Source: Indiicoccus explosivorum
Lineage (GTDB): Bacteria; Bacillota; Bacilli; Bacillales_A; Planococcaceae
NCBI RefSeq assembly: GCF_002167005.1
Contig: NZ_NHTN01000016.1
Span: 80,314 to 144,313, forward strand
Direction of reading: 5' to 3'
Length of the DNA stretch: 64,000 nucleotides
The translations under genes were made by a program, and so were the position numbers. The notes under the pieces were generated by a model that was not told the DNA's origin, made no database searches, and saw nothing but the letters and a program-made list of their open reading frames with translations. Shown here in pieces: positions 55,268 through 64,000 of the stretch (positions are counted from its first letter, which is position 1; each line of letters opens with the position of its first letter).

Positions 55268-55642
55268 ATGAAAAAACAATATCAGACGGGGGATGTCGTC
55301 GTCGGAAAAGTGACTGGCATTCAGCCGTATGGGGCATTTGTTGCACTGGACGACGAAACACAAGGGTTAGTCCACATTTCCGAGATTACGTATGGCTACG
55401 TAAAAGAAGTGAGTGACTACTTGGCTGTCGGCCAGGAAGTGAACGTAAAAGTACTGGAAGTGGATGAAAAATCCAATAAAATCAGCCTCTCGATCCGCGC
55501 GACACAAGAGAAGCCGCCTGCGCCGCGCAAAGACGGCGGACAGCGCCAGTCTCTTCAGTCGAAAGTGGATGAACGCGATTCAGAAGGCTTCAATTCCCTG
55601 CGCGATAAGATGCAGGAATGGATCAGAAAATCAGGCCAATAA
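55268..55642 (+). CDS. yugI: S1-domain RNA-binding protein (GSP13 / YugI type)
   Basis: A 124-residue cytoplasmic protein with one S1 RNA-binding domain (GDVVVGKVTGIQPYGAFVAL...GLVHISEI) followed by a basic tail. Bacillus YugI (GSP13) is a general stress protein found with ribosomes. ATG follows TAGGAGCGG. Confidence 0.92.
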   Translation: MKKQYQTGDVVVGKVTGIQPYGAFVALDDETQGLVHISEITYGYVKEVSDYLAVGQEVNVKVLEVDEKSNKISLSIRATQEKPPAPRKDGGQRQSLQSKVDERDSEGFNSLRDKMQEWIRKSGQ

Positions 55643-55643
55643 A

Positions 55644-55680
55644 AAAACGGGATCAGACATCGTGTCTGGTCCCGTTTTTC
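55644..55680. terminator. Bidirectional terminator, overlapping the roc activator stop
   Basis: AACGGGATCAGACA pairs with TGTCTGGTCCCGTT (one mismatch), A and T runs on both sides. It serves the plus-strand GSP13-like gene and the minus-strand activator, whose stop (55653-55655) is inside it. Confidence 0.85.
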
Positions 55681-56981
55681 CGTATTTTCCGGAGTCTGTA
55701 CTGGAGATTTTGCCGGCTCATCCCCAAGGCTTCAGCTGCTTTAGTGACGTTTCCGTTATGGAGCTCCAGAGCTTTCTGCAAATAATACATTTCCGCCTCC
55801 TGAAGGTACATATCAAGCGGAACCAGCTCCTGTTTGGATAAAATGATGAAATCTTCGGGTTTCCGCTCGCCTTCCGCTCTGATCCGCTGGAGGAAGTGTT
55901 TCGGCAGAATATCGGCTGTCACAAGCTCCTCGGACGTCGAGACAGATGAAATTTCGTCAAGGAGCAGCTCAAGCTCTTTCAAATTTCCCGGCCAATCATA
56001 ATTCCGGAAGAGGTCTTTCACCTCTTCACTCAATCCGCTGAATGCGGAACCATACTGGAGACGATGTTTTTCAAAATACGATTCTGCGAAAGAACAAATA
56101 TCCTCTTTCCTTTCCCTGAGCGGTTCAATCTGGATGGTGATGGATGAAAAAAAGTAGTACAGGTCCTTCATCAGCGATTCCGAGGCAATCAGGTCCACCG
56201 GATCTCCGCCGACGCTGGCAATAAAATAAATGCTGTCCGACCGATGTTTTTCCAGGACTGACAGCAGTTCCGGCTGAAGTCCGGCCGGCAGCAGGTCGAT
56301 CCGCTCTGCGAACACAGTGCCTTCTTCAAGGGAGGACAGTTCGGTTTCGAGTTCCCGGATCAGTTCTTTATCAGCACTGTGGCAATAAAGCGTATAGAAC
56401 TGGCCGGGACCGGAAGACTCCTCGTGGATCGCTTCTGCGACGAATTCCTTCCCGGTTCCCGATTCACCGATGAGAAGGACCGGGAGCCGGGCTATTGCCG
56501 CTTTTTTCGCGGTGTCGATCACTCGCTTCATGCTCGGGGACTCAGCGGTCATGCCGGCCAGCGTGGCTGGTCCTTCATGCTTTTTCAGCGGCTGGTGCAC
56601 AGCCCGCTCCAATTTCGTGACATCCCTGGATAATTCAATCGCTCCAATCAGGTTATCGTTCTCGAAAATGGGGTAAGTATCATTGATTGTTGTTATTTCC
56701 TGGCCTTTTTGATTCCAGTATGTCTGCTTGACATTCAAAATCGGTTCGCCTTTTTGAAGAACGCGCAGAAGCGTGCTGTTCTCCTGACCGAACTTGAACA
56801 ATTCAAGAAGGGAACGGTCGGCGAGATCAGCCAATTCCAGTCCTTCGATCTGTTTCATTTTCTTATTGTAGATCACCGTTTTACCCTGCGCGTCAATGGC
56901 GTGGATGCCGACTTCTGCCCGGTCAATCGCATACTCATAAAAAGGCGTCAAATGCTCTTCATTGCGCTGCAAGCCGTTCAC
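55653..56981 (-). CDS. RocR-like PAS/AAA+/Fis activator with a degenerate sigma-54 domain
   Basis: A 442-residue protein with the outline of RocR: a PAS sensor domain (about 15-130), an AAA+ domain with Walker A GESGTGKE, and a C-terminal Fis-type HTH (NVTKAAEALGMSRQNLQYRLRK). But the GAFTGA sigma-54 loop is deleted (about 18 residues short), Walker B reads FAERID instead of FLDEIG, and the arginine fingers (FRxDLxxRL) read MKDLYYFF. It probably cannot hydrolyse ATP or open sigma-54. It is divergent from rocA, which it probably controls. Confidence 0.85.
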   Translation of the reverse strand: MNGLQRNEEHLTPFYEYAIDRAEVGIHAIDAQGKTVIYNKKMKQIEGLELADLADRSLLELFKFGQENSTLLRVLQKGEPILNVKQTYWNQKGQEITTINDTYPIFENDNLIGAIELSRDVTKLERAVHQPLKKHEGPATLAGMTAESPSMKRVIDTAKKAAIARLPVLLIGESGTGKEFVAEAIHEESSGPGQFYTLYCHSADKELIRELETELSSLEEGTVFAERIDLLPAGLQPELLSVLEKHRSDSIYFIASVGGDPVDLIASESLMKDLYYFFSSITIQIEPLRERKEDICSFAESYFEKHRLQYGSAFSGLSEEVKDLFRNYDWPGNLKELELLLDEISSVSTSEELVTADILPKHFLQRIRAEGERKPEDFIILSKQELVPLDMYLQEAEMYYLQKALELHNGNVTKAAEALGMSRQNLQYRLRKIRKNGTRHDV

Positions 56982-57068
56982 CTCATTAAAAAGTTCAATT
57001 TTTTAATTAAAAATACTTGAAAAAAGCAATAATCTTTTGCATCATTATAAATGTAAACACGAAGTAAC

Positions 57069-57085
57069 TGCAAATTTTTTTTGCA
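57069..57085. promoter_or_regulatory. TGCAAA palindrome in front of rocA
   Basis: TGCAAA (57069-57074), five T, TTTGCA (57080-57085): a perfect 6-bp inverted repeat. GCAA-N7-TTGC lies upstream (57026-57040). They could be binding sites for the RocR-like protein. No sigma-54 TGGCAC-N5-TTGCA site is present in 56982-57116. Confidence 0.5.
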
Positions 57086-57116
57086 CTTACCCATTTAAAC
57101 ACAGAGGAGGATTTCC

Positions 57117-58661
57117 ATGATTGCCTACAAACATGAGCCATTTACGGATTTCACAGTGGAAGAAAACCGCAAGGCGTATGAAGAAGCGCTGAAGCAAGTG
57201 AAAGGTTACCTTGGCCAGGATTATCCCTTGATCATCGGCGGAGAACGTGTGACGACTGACGACAAGATCGTTTCATACAACCCGGCGAAAAAAGATGAAG
57301 TAGTCGGCCGCGTTTCAAAAGCGACCAAAGAGCTGGCGGAACGCGCTATGAAGTCTGCTGATGAGACGTTCAAAACTTGGAGCAAAGTGGATCCGGCGGT
57401 CCGGGCGGATGTCCTGTTCAAGGCAGCAGCGATCACTCGCCGCCGTAAGCATGAATTCTCGGCTCTGCTGACGTATGAGGGGGGCAAGCCATGGAAAGAA
57501 GCGGATGCCGATACTGCGGAAGCGATCGACTTCATGGAATACTATGCTCGTCAAATGCTGAAATTGGCGGAAGGTCAGCCTGTTGAAAGCCGTCCTGGTG
57601 AATTCAACCGCTACTCCTACATCCCGCTTGGTGTCGGTGTTGTCATCCCGCCGTGGAATTTCGCATTCGCAATCATGGCAGGAACGACAGTGGCTGCGAT
57701 GGTGACCGGAAACACAGTGGTCCTGAAACCATCCTCCAATACACCGGTTGTAGCATATAAATTCATGGAGGTCCTGGAAGAAGCAGGTATGCCGGCAGGC
57801 GTCATCAACTTCGTTCCCGGACCAGGTGCTGAAGTCGGCGACTACCTTGTGGACCATCCGCGCACACGCTTCATTTCGTTCACTGGTTCCCGTGCAGTAG
57901 GACTCCGCATCGTCGAACGCGCTGCCAAAGTCAATGAAGGGCAGATCTGGATCAAACGCGTCATCGCTGAAATGGGCGGTAAAGATACAATGGTGGTCGA
58001 CAGTGATGTGGACGTCGAACTGGCGGCTCAGTCCATCGTCGTTTCCGCATTCGGATTCAGCGGCCAAAAATGTTCTGCTGGTTCACGTGCAGTGATTGTA
58101 GAAGATATGTACGACAAAGTAGTGGAACGTGTAGCGGAACTGACGAAAGAACTGACCGTCGGAGATCCGGCTGATTACGGCAACTACATGGGACCTGTCA
58201 TCGATGCAGGGGCATTCAAGAAAATCACAAGCTACATCGAAGTCGGCAAAAAAGAGGGCAAGCTGATTGCTGGCGGGGACAGCGATGACTCTACCGGTTA
58301 CTTCATCCAGCCGACAGCATTCAGCGATGTGGACCCGAAAGCGGAAATCATGCAGGACGAAATCTTCGGGCCGGTCCTTGGCATCACGAAAGCGAAAGAC
58401 TTCAAAGAAGCGATCGATATCGCGAATAATACAGAATACGGCCTGACAGGCGGTGTAATCACGAGCGATCGTGAAAACCAGGAGTATGCACGTGAAAATT
58501 TCCATGTCGGAAACCTGTACTTCAACCGGAATTGCACAGGCGCGATTGTCGGATACCAGCCGTTCGGCGGATTCAATATGTCCGGTACTGACTCTAAAGC
58601 GGGCGGTCCTGACTATCTGCAGCTCCATATGCAGGCAAAAACCACTTCTGAAATGTTTTAA
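57117..58661 (+). CDS. rocA: 1-pyrroline-5-carboxylate / glutamate-semialdehyde dehydrogenase
   Basis: A 514-residue NAD+-dependent aldehyde dehydrogenase that oxidises glutamate semialdehyde to glutamate in arginine, ornithine and proline breakdown. The catalytic Cys is in [13 protein letters not shown] and the catalytic Glu in IAEMGGKD. Length is typical of RocA (515). ATG follows AGAGGAGG. A terminator separates it from rocD, so the two may be only partly cotranscribed. Confidence 0.95.
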   Translation: MIAYKHEPFTDFTVEENRKAYEEALKQVKGYLGQDYPLIIGGERVTTDDKIVSYNPAKKDEVVGRVSKATKELAERAMKSADETFKTWSKVDPAVRADVLFKAAAITRRRKHEFSALLTYEGGKPWKEADADTAEAIDFMEYYARQMLKLAEGQPVESRPGEFNRYSYIPLGVGVVIPPWNFAFAIMAGTTVAAMVTGNTVVLKPSSNTPVVAYKFMEVLEEAGMPAGVINFVPGPGAEVGDYLVDHPRTRFISFTGSRAVGLRIVERAAKVNEGQIWIKRVIAEMGGKDTMVVDSDVDVELAAQSIVVSAFGFSGQKCSAGSRAVIVEDMYDKVVERVAELTKELTVGDPADYGNYMGPVIDAGAFKKITSYIEVGKKEGKLIAGGDSDDSTGYFIQPTAFSDVDPKAEIMQDEIFGPVLGITKAKDFKEAIDIANNTEYGLTGGVITSDRENQEYARENFHVGNLYFNRNCTGAIVGYQPFGGFNMSGTDSKAGGPDYLQLHMQAKTTSEMF

Positions 58662-58665
58662 GCTG

Positions 58666-58693
58666 AAAAGGCAGACGTCAGTCTGCCTTTTTT
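58666..58693 (+). terminator. Terminator between rocA and rocD
   Basis: AAAAGGCAGAC, four bases, GTCTGCCTTTTTT. It lies directly after rocA and 20 bases before the rocD start. Confidence 0.8.
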
Positions 58694-58712
58694 AAAAAAG
58701 GAGGAACTCAAA

Positions 58713-59909
58713 ATGGTGAAAACGCATGACGTCATTGAACAGACACAACGGTACGGAGCGAATAATTACCATCCGCTGCCGATTGTTATCTCGGAAGCTG
58801 AAGGAGTTTGGGTGAAAGACCCTGAAGGCAATAAATTCATGGATATGCTGTCGGCTTATTCGGCAGTGAACCAAGGCCACCGCCATCCTAAAATCATTCA
58901 GGCGCTGAAAGATCAGGCGGACCGCGTAACCCTCACTTCACGCGCTTTCCATAATGATCAGCTGGGACCTTGGTATGAGATGGTCTGTAAAATCGCAGGC
59001 AAAGAAATGGCGCTCCCGATGAACACAGGCGCTGAAGCGGTAGAAACAGCTGTGAAAGCATCCCGCCGCTGGGCATATGATGTAAAAGGAGTCGAGGAAG
59101 GGAAAGCGGAGATCATTGCCTGTAACGGCAACTTCCACGGCCGCACAATGACAGCGGTTTCACTTTCATCCGAGGAGGAATACCGCAGAGGATTCGGCCC
59201 AATGCTGCCGGGGATCAAGCTTGTTCCTTACGGAGATGCAAATGCGCTTCGTGAAGCGATTACACCGAACACAGCTGCTTTCCTGTTCGAGCCGATTCAG
59301 GGAGAAGCGGGAATCATCATTCCGCCGGAAGGGTTCCTGAAAGAAGCGCGTGAAATCTGCCGGGAAAACAATGTCCTGTTCATCGCTGATGAGATTCAGG
59401 CAGGCCTTGGCCGGACCGGAAAAATGTTCGCTTGTGACTGGGAAGACGTCAAACCTGATATGTACATCCTAGGGAAAGCGCTAGGAGGCGGAGTGTTTCC
59501 GATTTCCTGTGTAGTAGCCGATAAAGAAGTGCTCGGTGTTTTTAATCCGGGATCGCACGGTTCGACGTTCGGCGGAAATCCGCTGGCCTGCGCCGTATCA
59601 GTCGCTTCCATGGAAGTGCTGGTCGATGAAAAGCTGGCAGACCGATCGCAGGAGCTAGGGGAATATTTCATGGGTAAACTTAAAGAAATCGACCATCCGT
59701 CGATAAAAGAAGTGCGTGGCCGTGGAATGTTCATCGGTGTTGAACTGAATGAACCTGCACGCCCATACTGTGAAAAATTAAAAGAACTGGGTCTGCTGTG
59801 TAAAGAGACGCATGACACAGTAATCCGATTTGCGCCACCGCTCATCATTTCACAAGAGGATCTTGACTGGGCGATCGAGCGTATCCAAAAAGTCTTTTCG
59901 GAACAATAA
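58713..59909 (+). CDS. rocD: Ornithine--oxo-acid aminotransferase RocD
   Basis: A 398-residue class III PLP aminotransferase that turns ornithine into glutamate semialdehyde, the substrate of RocA. PLP-binding lysine is in [25 protein letters not shown] precedes it. ATG follows AAAGGAGG. Family length is typical. Confidence 0.95.
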   Translation: MVKTHDVIEQTQRYGANNYHPLPIVISEAEGVWVKDPEGNKFMDMLSAYSAVNQGHRHPKIIQALKDQADRVTLTSRAFHNDQLGPWYEMVCKIAGKEMALPMNTGAEAVETAVKASRRWAYDVKGVEEGKAEIIACNGNFHGRTMTAVSLSSEEEYRRGFGPMLPGIKLVPYGDANALREAITPNTAAFLFEPIQGEAGIIIPPEGFLKEAREICRENNVLFIADEIQAGLGRTGKMFACDWEDVKPDMYILGKALGGGVFPISCVVADKEVLGVFNPGSHGSTFGGNPLACAVSVASMEVLVDEKLADRSQELGEYFMGKLKEIDHPSIKEVRGRGMFIGVELNEPARPYCEKLKELGLLCKETHDTVIRFAPPLIISQEDLDWAIERIQKVFSEQ

Positions 59910-59989
59910 TGACTGGCCACATCCGACTGCACCTGTGTTACAATTGAGTGCGGAATGATAACTACTATACAAAGAGGCGAATCAAACCA

Positions 59990-61234
59990 ATGACTGAAAA
60001 TTTGAATCTGTTCACGTCGACTCAGGGAATTGTCAAAGAAGCGCTCGACAAACTTGGATACGACGAGGCAGTGTTTGAACTGCTGAAAGAACCGCTCCGC
60101 ATGATCGAAGTCCGGATTCCTGTCCGGATGGATGACGGTTCTGTAAAAGTATTTACGGGTTTCCGTGCTCAGCACAACGATGCGGTCGGACCGACGAAAG
60201 GCGGAGTGCGCTTTCATCCGGAAGTCAGCCGGGAAGAAGTCAAAGCGCTCTCCATCTGGATGACCCTGAAATGCGGAATCGTCGATCTGCCGTATGGCGG
60301 AGGGAAAGGCGGAATCATCTGCGATCCCCGGGAAATGTCCATGCATGAAATTGAACGGCTGAGCCGGGGCTATGTCCGTGCCATCAGCCAGGTCGTCGGC
60401 CCGAACAAAGATATTCCGGCACCGGATGTCTTTACTAACTCCCAAATTATGGCATGGATGATGGATGAATACAGCCGGATTGATGAATTCAATTCGCCGG
60501 GCTTCATCACAGGGAAGCCGCTCGTGCTTGGCGGATCTCAAGGCCGCGACAAAGCGACTGCGCAAGGCGTGACCATTTGTATCAATGAAGCGGCGAAAAA
60601 ACGGGGACTGGATGTAAAAGGTTCTCGCGTCGTTATCCAGGGATTCGGCAACGCGGGCAGTTTCCTGGCCAAGTTCCTGCATGATGCGGGAGCCAAAGTG
60701 ATCGGAATTTCCGACGCCTACGGTGCACTGCATGATCCGGATGGTCTGGATATCGATTACCTCCTCGATCGCCGGGACAGCTTCGGCACTGTGACCACAC
60801 TGTTCGAAGACACCATCAGCAATAAGGAACTGCTTGAGCTCGATTGTGATATCCTTGTGCCGGCAGCGATTTCGAATCAGATCACCGAAGAAAACGCCCA
60901 TGACATCAAGGCGTCGATCGTTGTGGAAGCGGCGAATGGGCCGACCACATCAGCGGCAACTAAAATTTTGGCTGACCGGGGCATCCTTCTCGTGCCGGAC
61001 GTGCTCGCAAGTGCGGGCGGTGTGACTGTCTCTTACTTTGAATGGGTTCAGAACAACCAGGGATACTACTGGACGGAAGAAGAGGTCAGTGAGAAATTGC
61101 TGAAGAAAATGACAGAGGCATTTGAAAACATCTATACCGTTTCGAACACCCGGAACATCGATATGCGGCTCGCAGCCTATATGGTCGGAGCCCGCAGGAC
61201 GGCTGAAGCAGCAAGATTCCGAGGCTGGGTATAA
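59990..61234 (+). CDS. rocG: NAD-specific glutamate dehydrogenase
   Basis: A 414-residue enzyme that deaminates glutamate to 2-oxoglutarate, completing the arginine pathway. The substrate lysine is in PYGGGKGGI and the NAD motif in GFGNAGS. ATG 59990 has AAGAGG upstream; the in-frame GTG 59948 would add 14 unlikely residues. RocG or GudB cannot be told apart by sequence alone; the roc context favours RocG. Confidence 0.9.
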   Translation: MTENLNLFTSTQGIVKEALDKLGYDEAVFELLKEPLRMIEVRIPVRMDDGSVKVFTGFRAQHNDAVGPTKGGVRFHPEVSREEVKALSIWMTLKCGIVDLPYGGGKGGIICDPREMSMHEIERLSRGYVRAISQVVGPNKDIPAPDVFTNSQIMAWMMDEYSRIDEFNSPGFITGKPLVLGGSQGRDKATAQGVTICINEAAKKRGLDVKGSRVVIQGFGNAGSFLAKFLHDAGAKVIGISDAYGALHDPDGLDIDYLLDRRDSFGTVTTLFEDTISNKELLELDCDILVPAAISNQITEENAHDIKASIVVEAANGPTTSAATKILADRGILLVPDVLASAGGVTVSYFEWVQNNQGYYWTEEEVSEKLLKKMTEAFENIYTVSNTRNIDMRLAAYMVGARRTAEAARFRGWV

Positions 61235-61239
61235 AAATG

Positions 61240-61274
61240 AAGAACCGTCCGGTGAATGCCGGACGGTTCTTTTG
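61240..61274 (+). terminator. Terminator of rocG
   Basis: AAGAACCGTCCGG pairs with CCGGACGGTTCTT, followed by T residues. Confidence 0.85.
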
Positions 61275-61329
61275 CATTCAGAAAAGAAGACCGACATAAT
61301 GGACGAGAGAAGAAAAGGAGGACGTTGGA

Positions 61330-62493
61330 ATGAATGCATTTTCTTTTTACAATCCTGTCAAGCTGATCTTCGGCAAAGGTCAGCTGGAGAAAGTGAAATC
61401 TGAACTGCCGCAATACGGAAACAAAGTGCTTGTCGTGTATGGCGGCGGCAGCATCAAGAAAAACGGACTGTACGATGAAGTGATGAATGTCCTGAAAGAA
61501 GCGGAACTGGAAGTGTTTGAACTTTCGGGGGTGGAACCGAACCCGCGGATCTCGACTGCCCGGAAAGGGATCGATATCTGCAAGAAAGAAGGCATCGATT
61601 CGATCTTGGCGGTAGGCGGCGGATCAGTCATCGACTGCGCGAAACTGATATCGAACGGCGCCAAGTACGACGGAGACGCTTGGGATATTGTCATCCGGAA
61701 AGCGGTTCCGAAGGACGGTCTCCCGTTCGGTACGGTACTGACGCTGGCTGCTACAGGATCCGAAATGAATGCGGGATCGGTTATCACGAACGAAGAGACT
61801 CAGGAAAAGTACGGATGGGGAAGCCCGTATTCATTTCCTAAGTTTTCAATTCTCGATCCGACCTATACACTGACCGTCCCTCGCGATCAGACGGTTTACG
61901 GCATCGTGGATATGATGTCCCATATATTCGAACAATATTTCCACAATGCGACCAATACACCTGTCCAGGACCGGATGTGTGAAGGTGTGCTGCGGGCGGT
62001 GATCGAAACGGCGCCGAAGCTCGTAGAAGACTTGGACAACTACGAGTATCGCGAAACTATTCTCTTTGCCGGTACGATGGGCCTTAACAACTTCCTTCAG
62101 ATGGGCTACAACGGCGACTGGGGAACTCATAACGTGGAACATGCTGTTTCTGCGGTTTATGACATCCCGCATGCCGGAGGGCTGGCCATTCTGTTCCCGG
62201 AATGGATGCGCTATAATGTCAAAGTGAATCCCGATCGTTTCGCCCAGCTGGCTGTCCGGGTCTTTGATGTCGATCCGGAAAATAAAACATCGGAAGACGT
62301 GGCGTTTGAAGGGATAGAACGCCTCCGGGAGTTTTGGTCATCCATCGGAGCTCCGGAACAACTGAAAGACTACGACATTGACGATTCCAAAATCGATCTT
62401 ATTACAGAGAAAGCAATGGCGAGAGGGGAGTTCGGGAACTTCGCAAGACTCAAAGAAACTGATGTCAAGAAGATCCTGACTGCTTCATTATAA
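61330..62493 (+). CDS. Iron-containing alcohol dehydrogenase (YugJ type)
   Basis: A 387-residue group III alcohol dehydrogenase, probably NAD(P)H-dependent butanol or aldehyde reductase. NAD-binding [14 protein letters not shown] and [10 protein letters not shown] are present, with metal-binding His in [10 protein letters not shown] and [11 protein letters not shown] follows AAAGGAGG. Resembles Bacillus YugJ/YugK; substrate unknown. Confidence 0.9.
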   Translation: MNAFSFYNPVKLIFGKGQLEKVKSELPQYGNKVLVVYGGGSIKKNGLYDEVMNVLKEAELEVFELSGVEPNPRISTARKGIDICKKEGIDSILAVGGGSVIDCAKLISNGAKYDGDAWDIVIRKAVPKDGLPFGTVLTLAATGSEMNAGSVITNEETQEKYGWGSPYSFPKFSILDPTYTLTVPRDQTVYGIVDMMSHIFEQYFHNATNTPVQDRMCEGVLRAVIETAPKLVEDLDNYEYRETILFAGTMGLNNFLQMGYNGDWGTHNVEHAVSAVYDIPHAGGLAILFPEWMRYNVKVNPDRFAQLAVRVFDVDPENKTSEDVAFEGIERLREFWSSIGAPEQLKDYDIDDSKIDLITEKAMARGEFGNFARLKETDVKKILTASL

Positions 62494-62499
62494 TTTTTC

Positions 62500-62533
62500 G
62501 GAAACCGGGCACCTTGCTGCCTGGTTTTTTTGT
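62500..62533 (+). terminator. Terminator of the alcohol dehydrogenase gene
   Basis: AAACCGGGCA pairs with TGCCTGGTTT (one G-T pair) and T7. Confidence 0.75.
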
Positions 62534-62653
62534 GGAGTAAAAAGAGAAATGTCAACGAACTATTGAATCGAAGATGCCGGCATGCCACACTAGGAAGTGG
62601 GGCAGTTTTGCCGGAAACTTATTGAATTTTAGAGAACTTACAGAGGTGCAGCC

Positions 62654-63556
62654 GTGAACGAACCGAAGATCAATCCTTACATACCTATCGCTGTCGGAGT
62701 TGTTTCTGTTTCTCTGTCAGCTATTTTCGTCAAGTTGTCTCATGCAGACGCCGGAGTCATCGCCTTTTACCGGCTGCTGTTTTCCATTCTGATCATGAGT
62801 CCGGTTTTCTTTATTAAGTACATGCAGGAAGTAAAGCGGCTCAGCAGGCGGGACTGGATCTTCTCGATCATCGCTGGATTTTTTCTCGCCTTCCACTTTA
62901 TTCTTTGGTTTGAATCGTTGAACTATACATCTGTAGCAAGTTCGACCGTGCTGGTCACACTTCAGCCGCTGTTTGCGTTCGCGGGAACTTACTTCTTTTT
63001 CAAAGAGCGGCTGTCCTGGAAGACGATCTTATCCGGACTGATCGCCATAGCCGGAAGTATTGTAATCGGGTACGGAGATTTCCGGGTGAGCGGCATCGCA
63101 CTGTACGGTGATTTTCTTGCGCTTGCCGCTTGTGCACTTATCACCGCCTACTTGCTTTTTGGGCAGGATGTCCGGAAGCGTCTTTCCTTGGTGACGTATA
63201 CCTTTGTCGTTTATTCAATGAGCACGGTCACCCTTTTCTTCTATGTTCTTTTTAAAGGTGAATCATTCGGTCCGTACCCTGCGACGGAATGGTTTCTGTT
63301 TCTTCTGCTGGCAATCGTGCCGAATCTGTTGGGGCATACATTATTTAATTGGTCGCTTAAATGGGTGAGCACGAATGTCATTTCAATTGCAATCCTTTTT
63401 GAGCCGGTAGGTGCTTCTCTTCTTGCATACTGGGTGTTCGGGGAAACGCTGTCGCTTTCGCAAATCGTGGGAGGGATCATCGTGCTGGCGGGCATCGGAT
63501 TGTTCGTGACGGATCTGAAGAAAATCAAAAAGCTCTTTTTACAGAGAAGGGCTTGA
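62654..63556 (+). CDS. EamA-family (DMT) transporter
   Basis: A 300-residue protein with ten membrane segments arranged as two EamA repeats (the second begins near residue 155). Members export metabolites such as amino acids; the substrate is unknown. GTG start follows AGAGGTG. It is a single gene before the rRNA promoter region. Confidence 0.85.
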   Translation: MNEPKINPYIPIAVGVVSVSLSAIFVKLSHADAGVIAFYRLLFSILIMSPVFFIKYMQEVKRLSRRDWIFSIIAGFFLAFHFILWFESLNYTSVASSTVLVTLQPLFAFAGTYFFFKERLSWKTILSGLIAIAGSIVIGYGDFRVSGIALYGDFLALAACALITAYLLFGQDVRKRLSLVTYTFVVYSMSTVTLFFYVLFKGESFGPYPATEWFLFLLLAIVPNLLGHTLFNWSLKWVSTNVISIAILFEPVGASLLAYWVFGETLSLSQIVGGIIVLAGIGLFVTDLKKIKKLFLQRRA

Positions 63557-63699
63557 TTTTTTCTTCGAAGGAAGTTATAGTAATACATGTCCTTAAAACA
63601 GCAAGTTGAATTCCAATCAAAAAATGATTGACTGATACTGATGTAGCGAGGTACAATATTCAAGTCGCTGAAATGACGAATGGAAATAAAAATTTCTAT

Positions 63700-63729
63700 T
63701 TGACTTCTATAGCAGTGGCGTGCTATATT
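63700..63729 (+). promoter_or_regulatory. rRNA operon promoter
   Basis: TTGACT (63700-63705), 18-base spacer, TATATT (63724-63729), within an AT-rich upstream stretch; it directly precedes the leader of 16S rRNA. Confidence 0.75.
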
Positions 63730-63734
63730 GATAA

Positions 63735-63891
63735 AGTTGCTGCAAACGACGCAGCACCTTCTGAACCTTGAAAACTGAACAGCAAAACGCTGAGAAATAC
63801 AATGAACGGCCCCGGCCCCTTTGGGTGACCGGGAAGCGGCGGCGCTCCACCCCGTGGAGCGCGCCGCGCCAGCAAGAGCCAAATGGCTCTC
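63735..63891 (+). ncRNA. 16S rRNA leader with processing hairpins
   Basis: CCTTGAAAACTGAACA is typical of the rrn leader in Bacillales. Two hairpins follow (GGCGGCGCTCCAC with GTGGAGCGCGCCGC; AGAGCC with GGCTCT) and probably serve RNase III-type processing. Together with the promoter they occupy the gap after the EamA gene. Confidence 0.65.
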
Positions 63892-64000
63892 TTATCGGAG
63901 AGTTTGATCCTGGCTCAGGACGAACGCTGGCGGCGTGCCTAATACATGCAAGTCGAGCGGAGGTTCCCGGAAGCTTGCTTCCGGAACTTCAGCTGGCGGA
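63892..64000 (+). rRNA. 16S ribosomal RNA, 5' end (cut by the window)
   Basis: The sequence opens with AGAGTTTGATCCTGGCTCAG at about 63900-63919 and GGACGAACGCTGGCGGCGTG, the universal 5' end of bacterial 16S rRNA. The mature start at 63892 is estimated. Only about 109 bases are seen. GTGCCTAATACATGCAAG is in keeping with Bacillales. Confidence 0.97.

Noticed and set aside
59396..60901. 501-residue minus-strand frame across rocD and rocG
   Set aside because: It is antisense to two well conserved enzymes, and mirrors their codon bias; no family features are seen.
63241..63882. 213-residue minus-strand frame at the rRNA promoter
   Set aside because: It crosses the rRNA leader and promoter and the end of the EamA gene in antisense; no protein features.

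Overview
The window looks like a chromosomal segment of a Gram-positive, moderately GC-rich member of the Bacillales, most likely Planococcaceae (Planococcus / Sporosarcina / Bhargavaea type). The reasons are the strong AGGAGG-type ribosome sites, the many GTG and TTG starts, SAM and lysine riboswitches, Rex, Fur and FadR-type operators, a Bacillus-like gene order (yus-yur-yun-yut-yui-yuf-yug blocks) and a 16S rRNA gene that starts at the right end. I see no phage, plasmid, CRISPR or insertion-sequence genes. It is a housekeeping region with a few accessory spots.

Layout: 0.15-5.6 kb is a FadR-type fatty-acid beta-oxidation operon (fadN-fadA-fadE). 5.6-7.3 kb holds an ArsC/Spx-like protein, gcvH, a Toprim protein and a thioredoxin-like protein. 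7.2-10.1 kb is the SAM-riboswitch metNPQ methionine importer, followed by an acidic-repeat lipoprotein and a small orphan ORF. 11.4-16.7 kb is the sufCDSUB iron-sulfur operon. 16.8-19.8 kb is yunF-yunE-yunD-like. 19.8-21.8 kb is a lysine riboswitch with an NhaC-family transporter. 22-23.6 kb is an NSS transporter with a 34-residue MetS-like partner. 23.7-29.4 kb is the yut block: YutD, YutE, YutF, YuzB, a Rex-box NADH dehydrogenase, YuzD, the NifU-type YutI, an A-type Fe-S carrier and a second NADH dehydrogenase. 29.5-32.9 kb is NUDIX, YuiA, YuiB, YuiD and leucyl aminopeptidase. 32.9-38.7 kb is the seven-gene mrpABCDEFG Na+/H+ antiporter (minus strand) with YufK divergent from it.

39.5-45.2 kb carries a class A penicillin-binding protein, an MFS exporter, cyclophilin, a small membrane protein, a PatB-like C-S lyase and YugE. 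45.2-45.9 kb is a non-coding stretch full of short repeats and hairpins. 45.9-50.6 kb is a Fur-controlled siderophore uptake locus (FhuF-like reductase and ATPase to the left; binding lipoprotein and a fused double permease to the right). 50.7-55.7 kb has a small XRE regulator, another NSS transporter, an unfamiliar 869-residue protein with a sigma-region-4-like N-terminus and a single membrane segment, and a GSP13-like S1 protein. 55.6-61.2 kb is arginine/ornithine/glutamate catabolism (rocA, rocD, glutamate dehydrogenase) under a RocR-like activator that has lost its sigma-54 loop and ATPase residues. 61.3-63.6 kb holds an iron alcohol dehydrogenase and an EamA exporter; the window ends with an rRNA promoter, leader and the first ~110 bases of 16S rRNA.

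The most unusual items are the sigma-like membrane protein (52567-55176), the degenerate RocR-like activator with no visible -24/-12 site in front of rocA (55653-57116), and the hairpin/repeat region 45216-45933, which shares sequence style with repeat fragments at both 1-47 and 39487-39509. All of these come from reading the sequence; no database search was possible.
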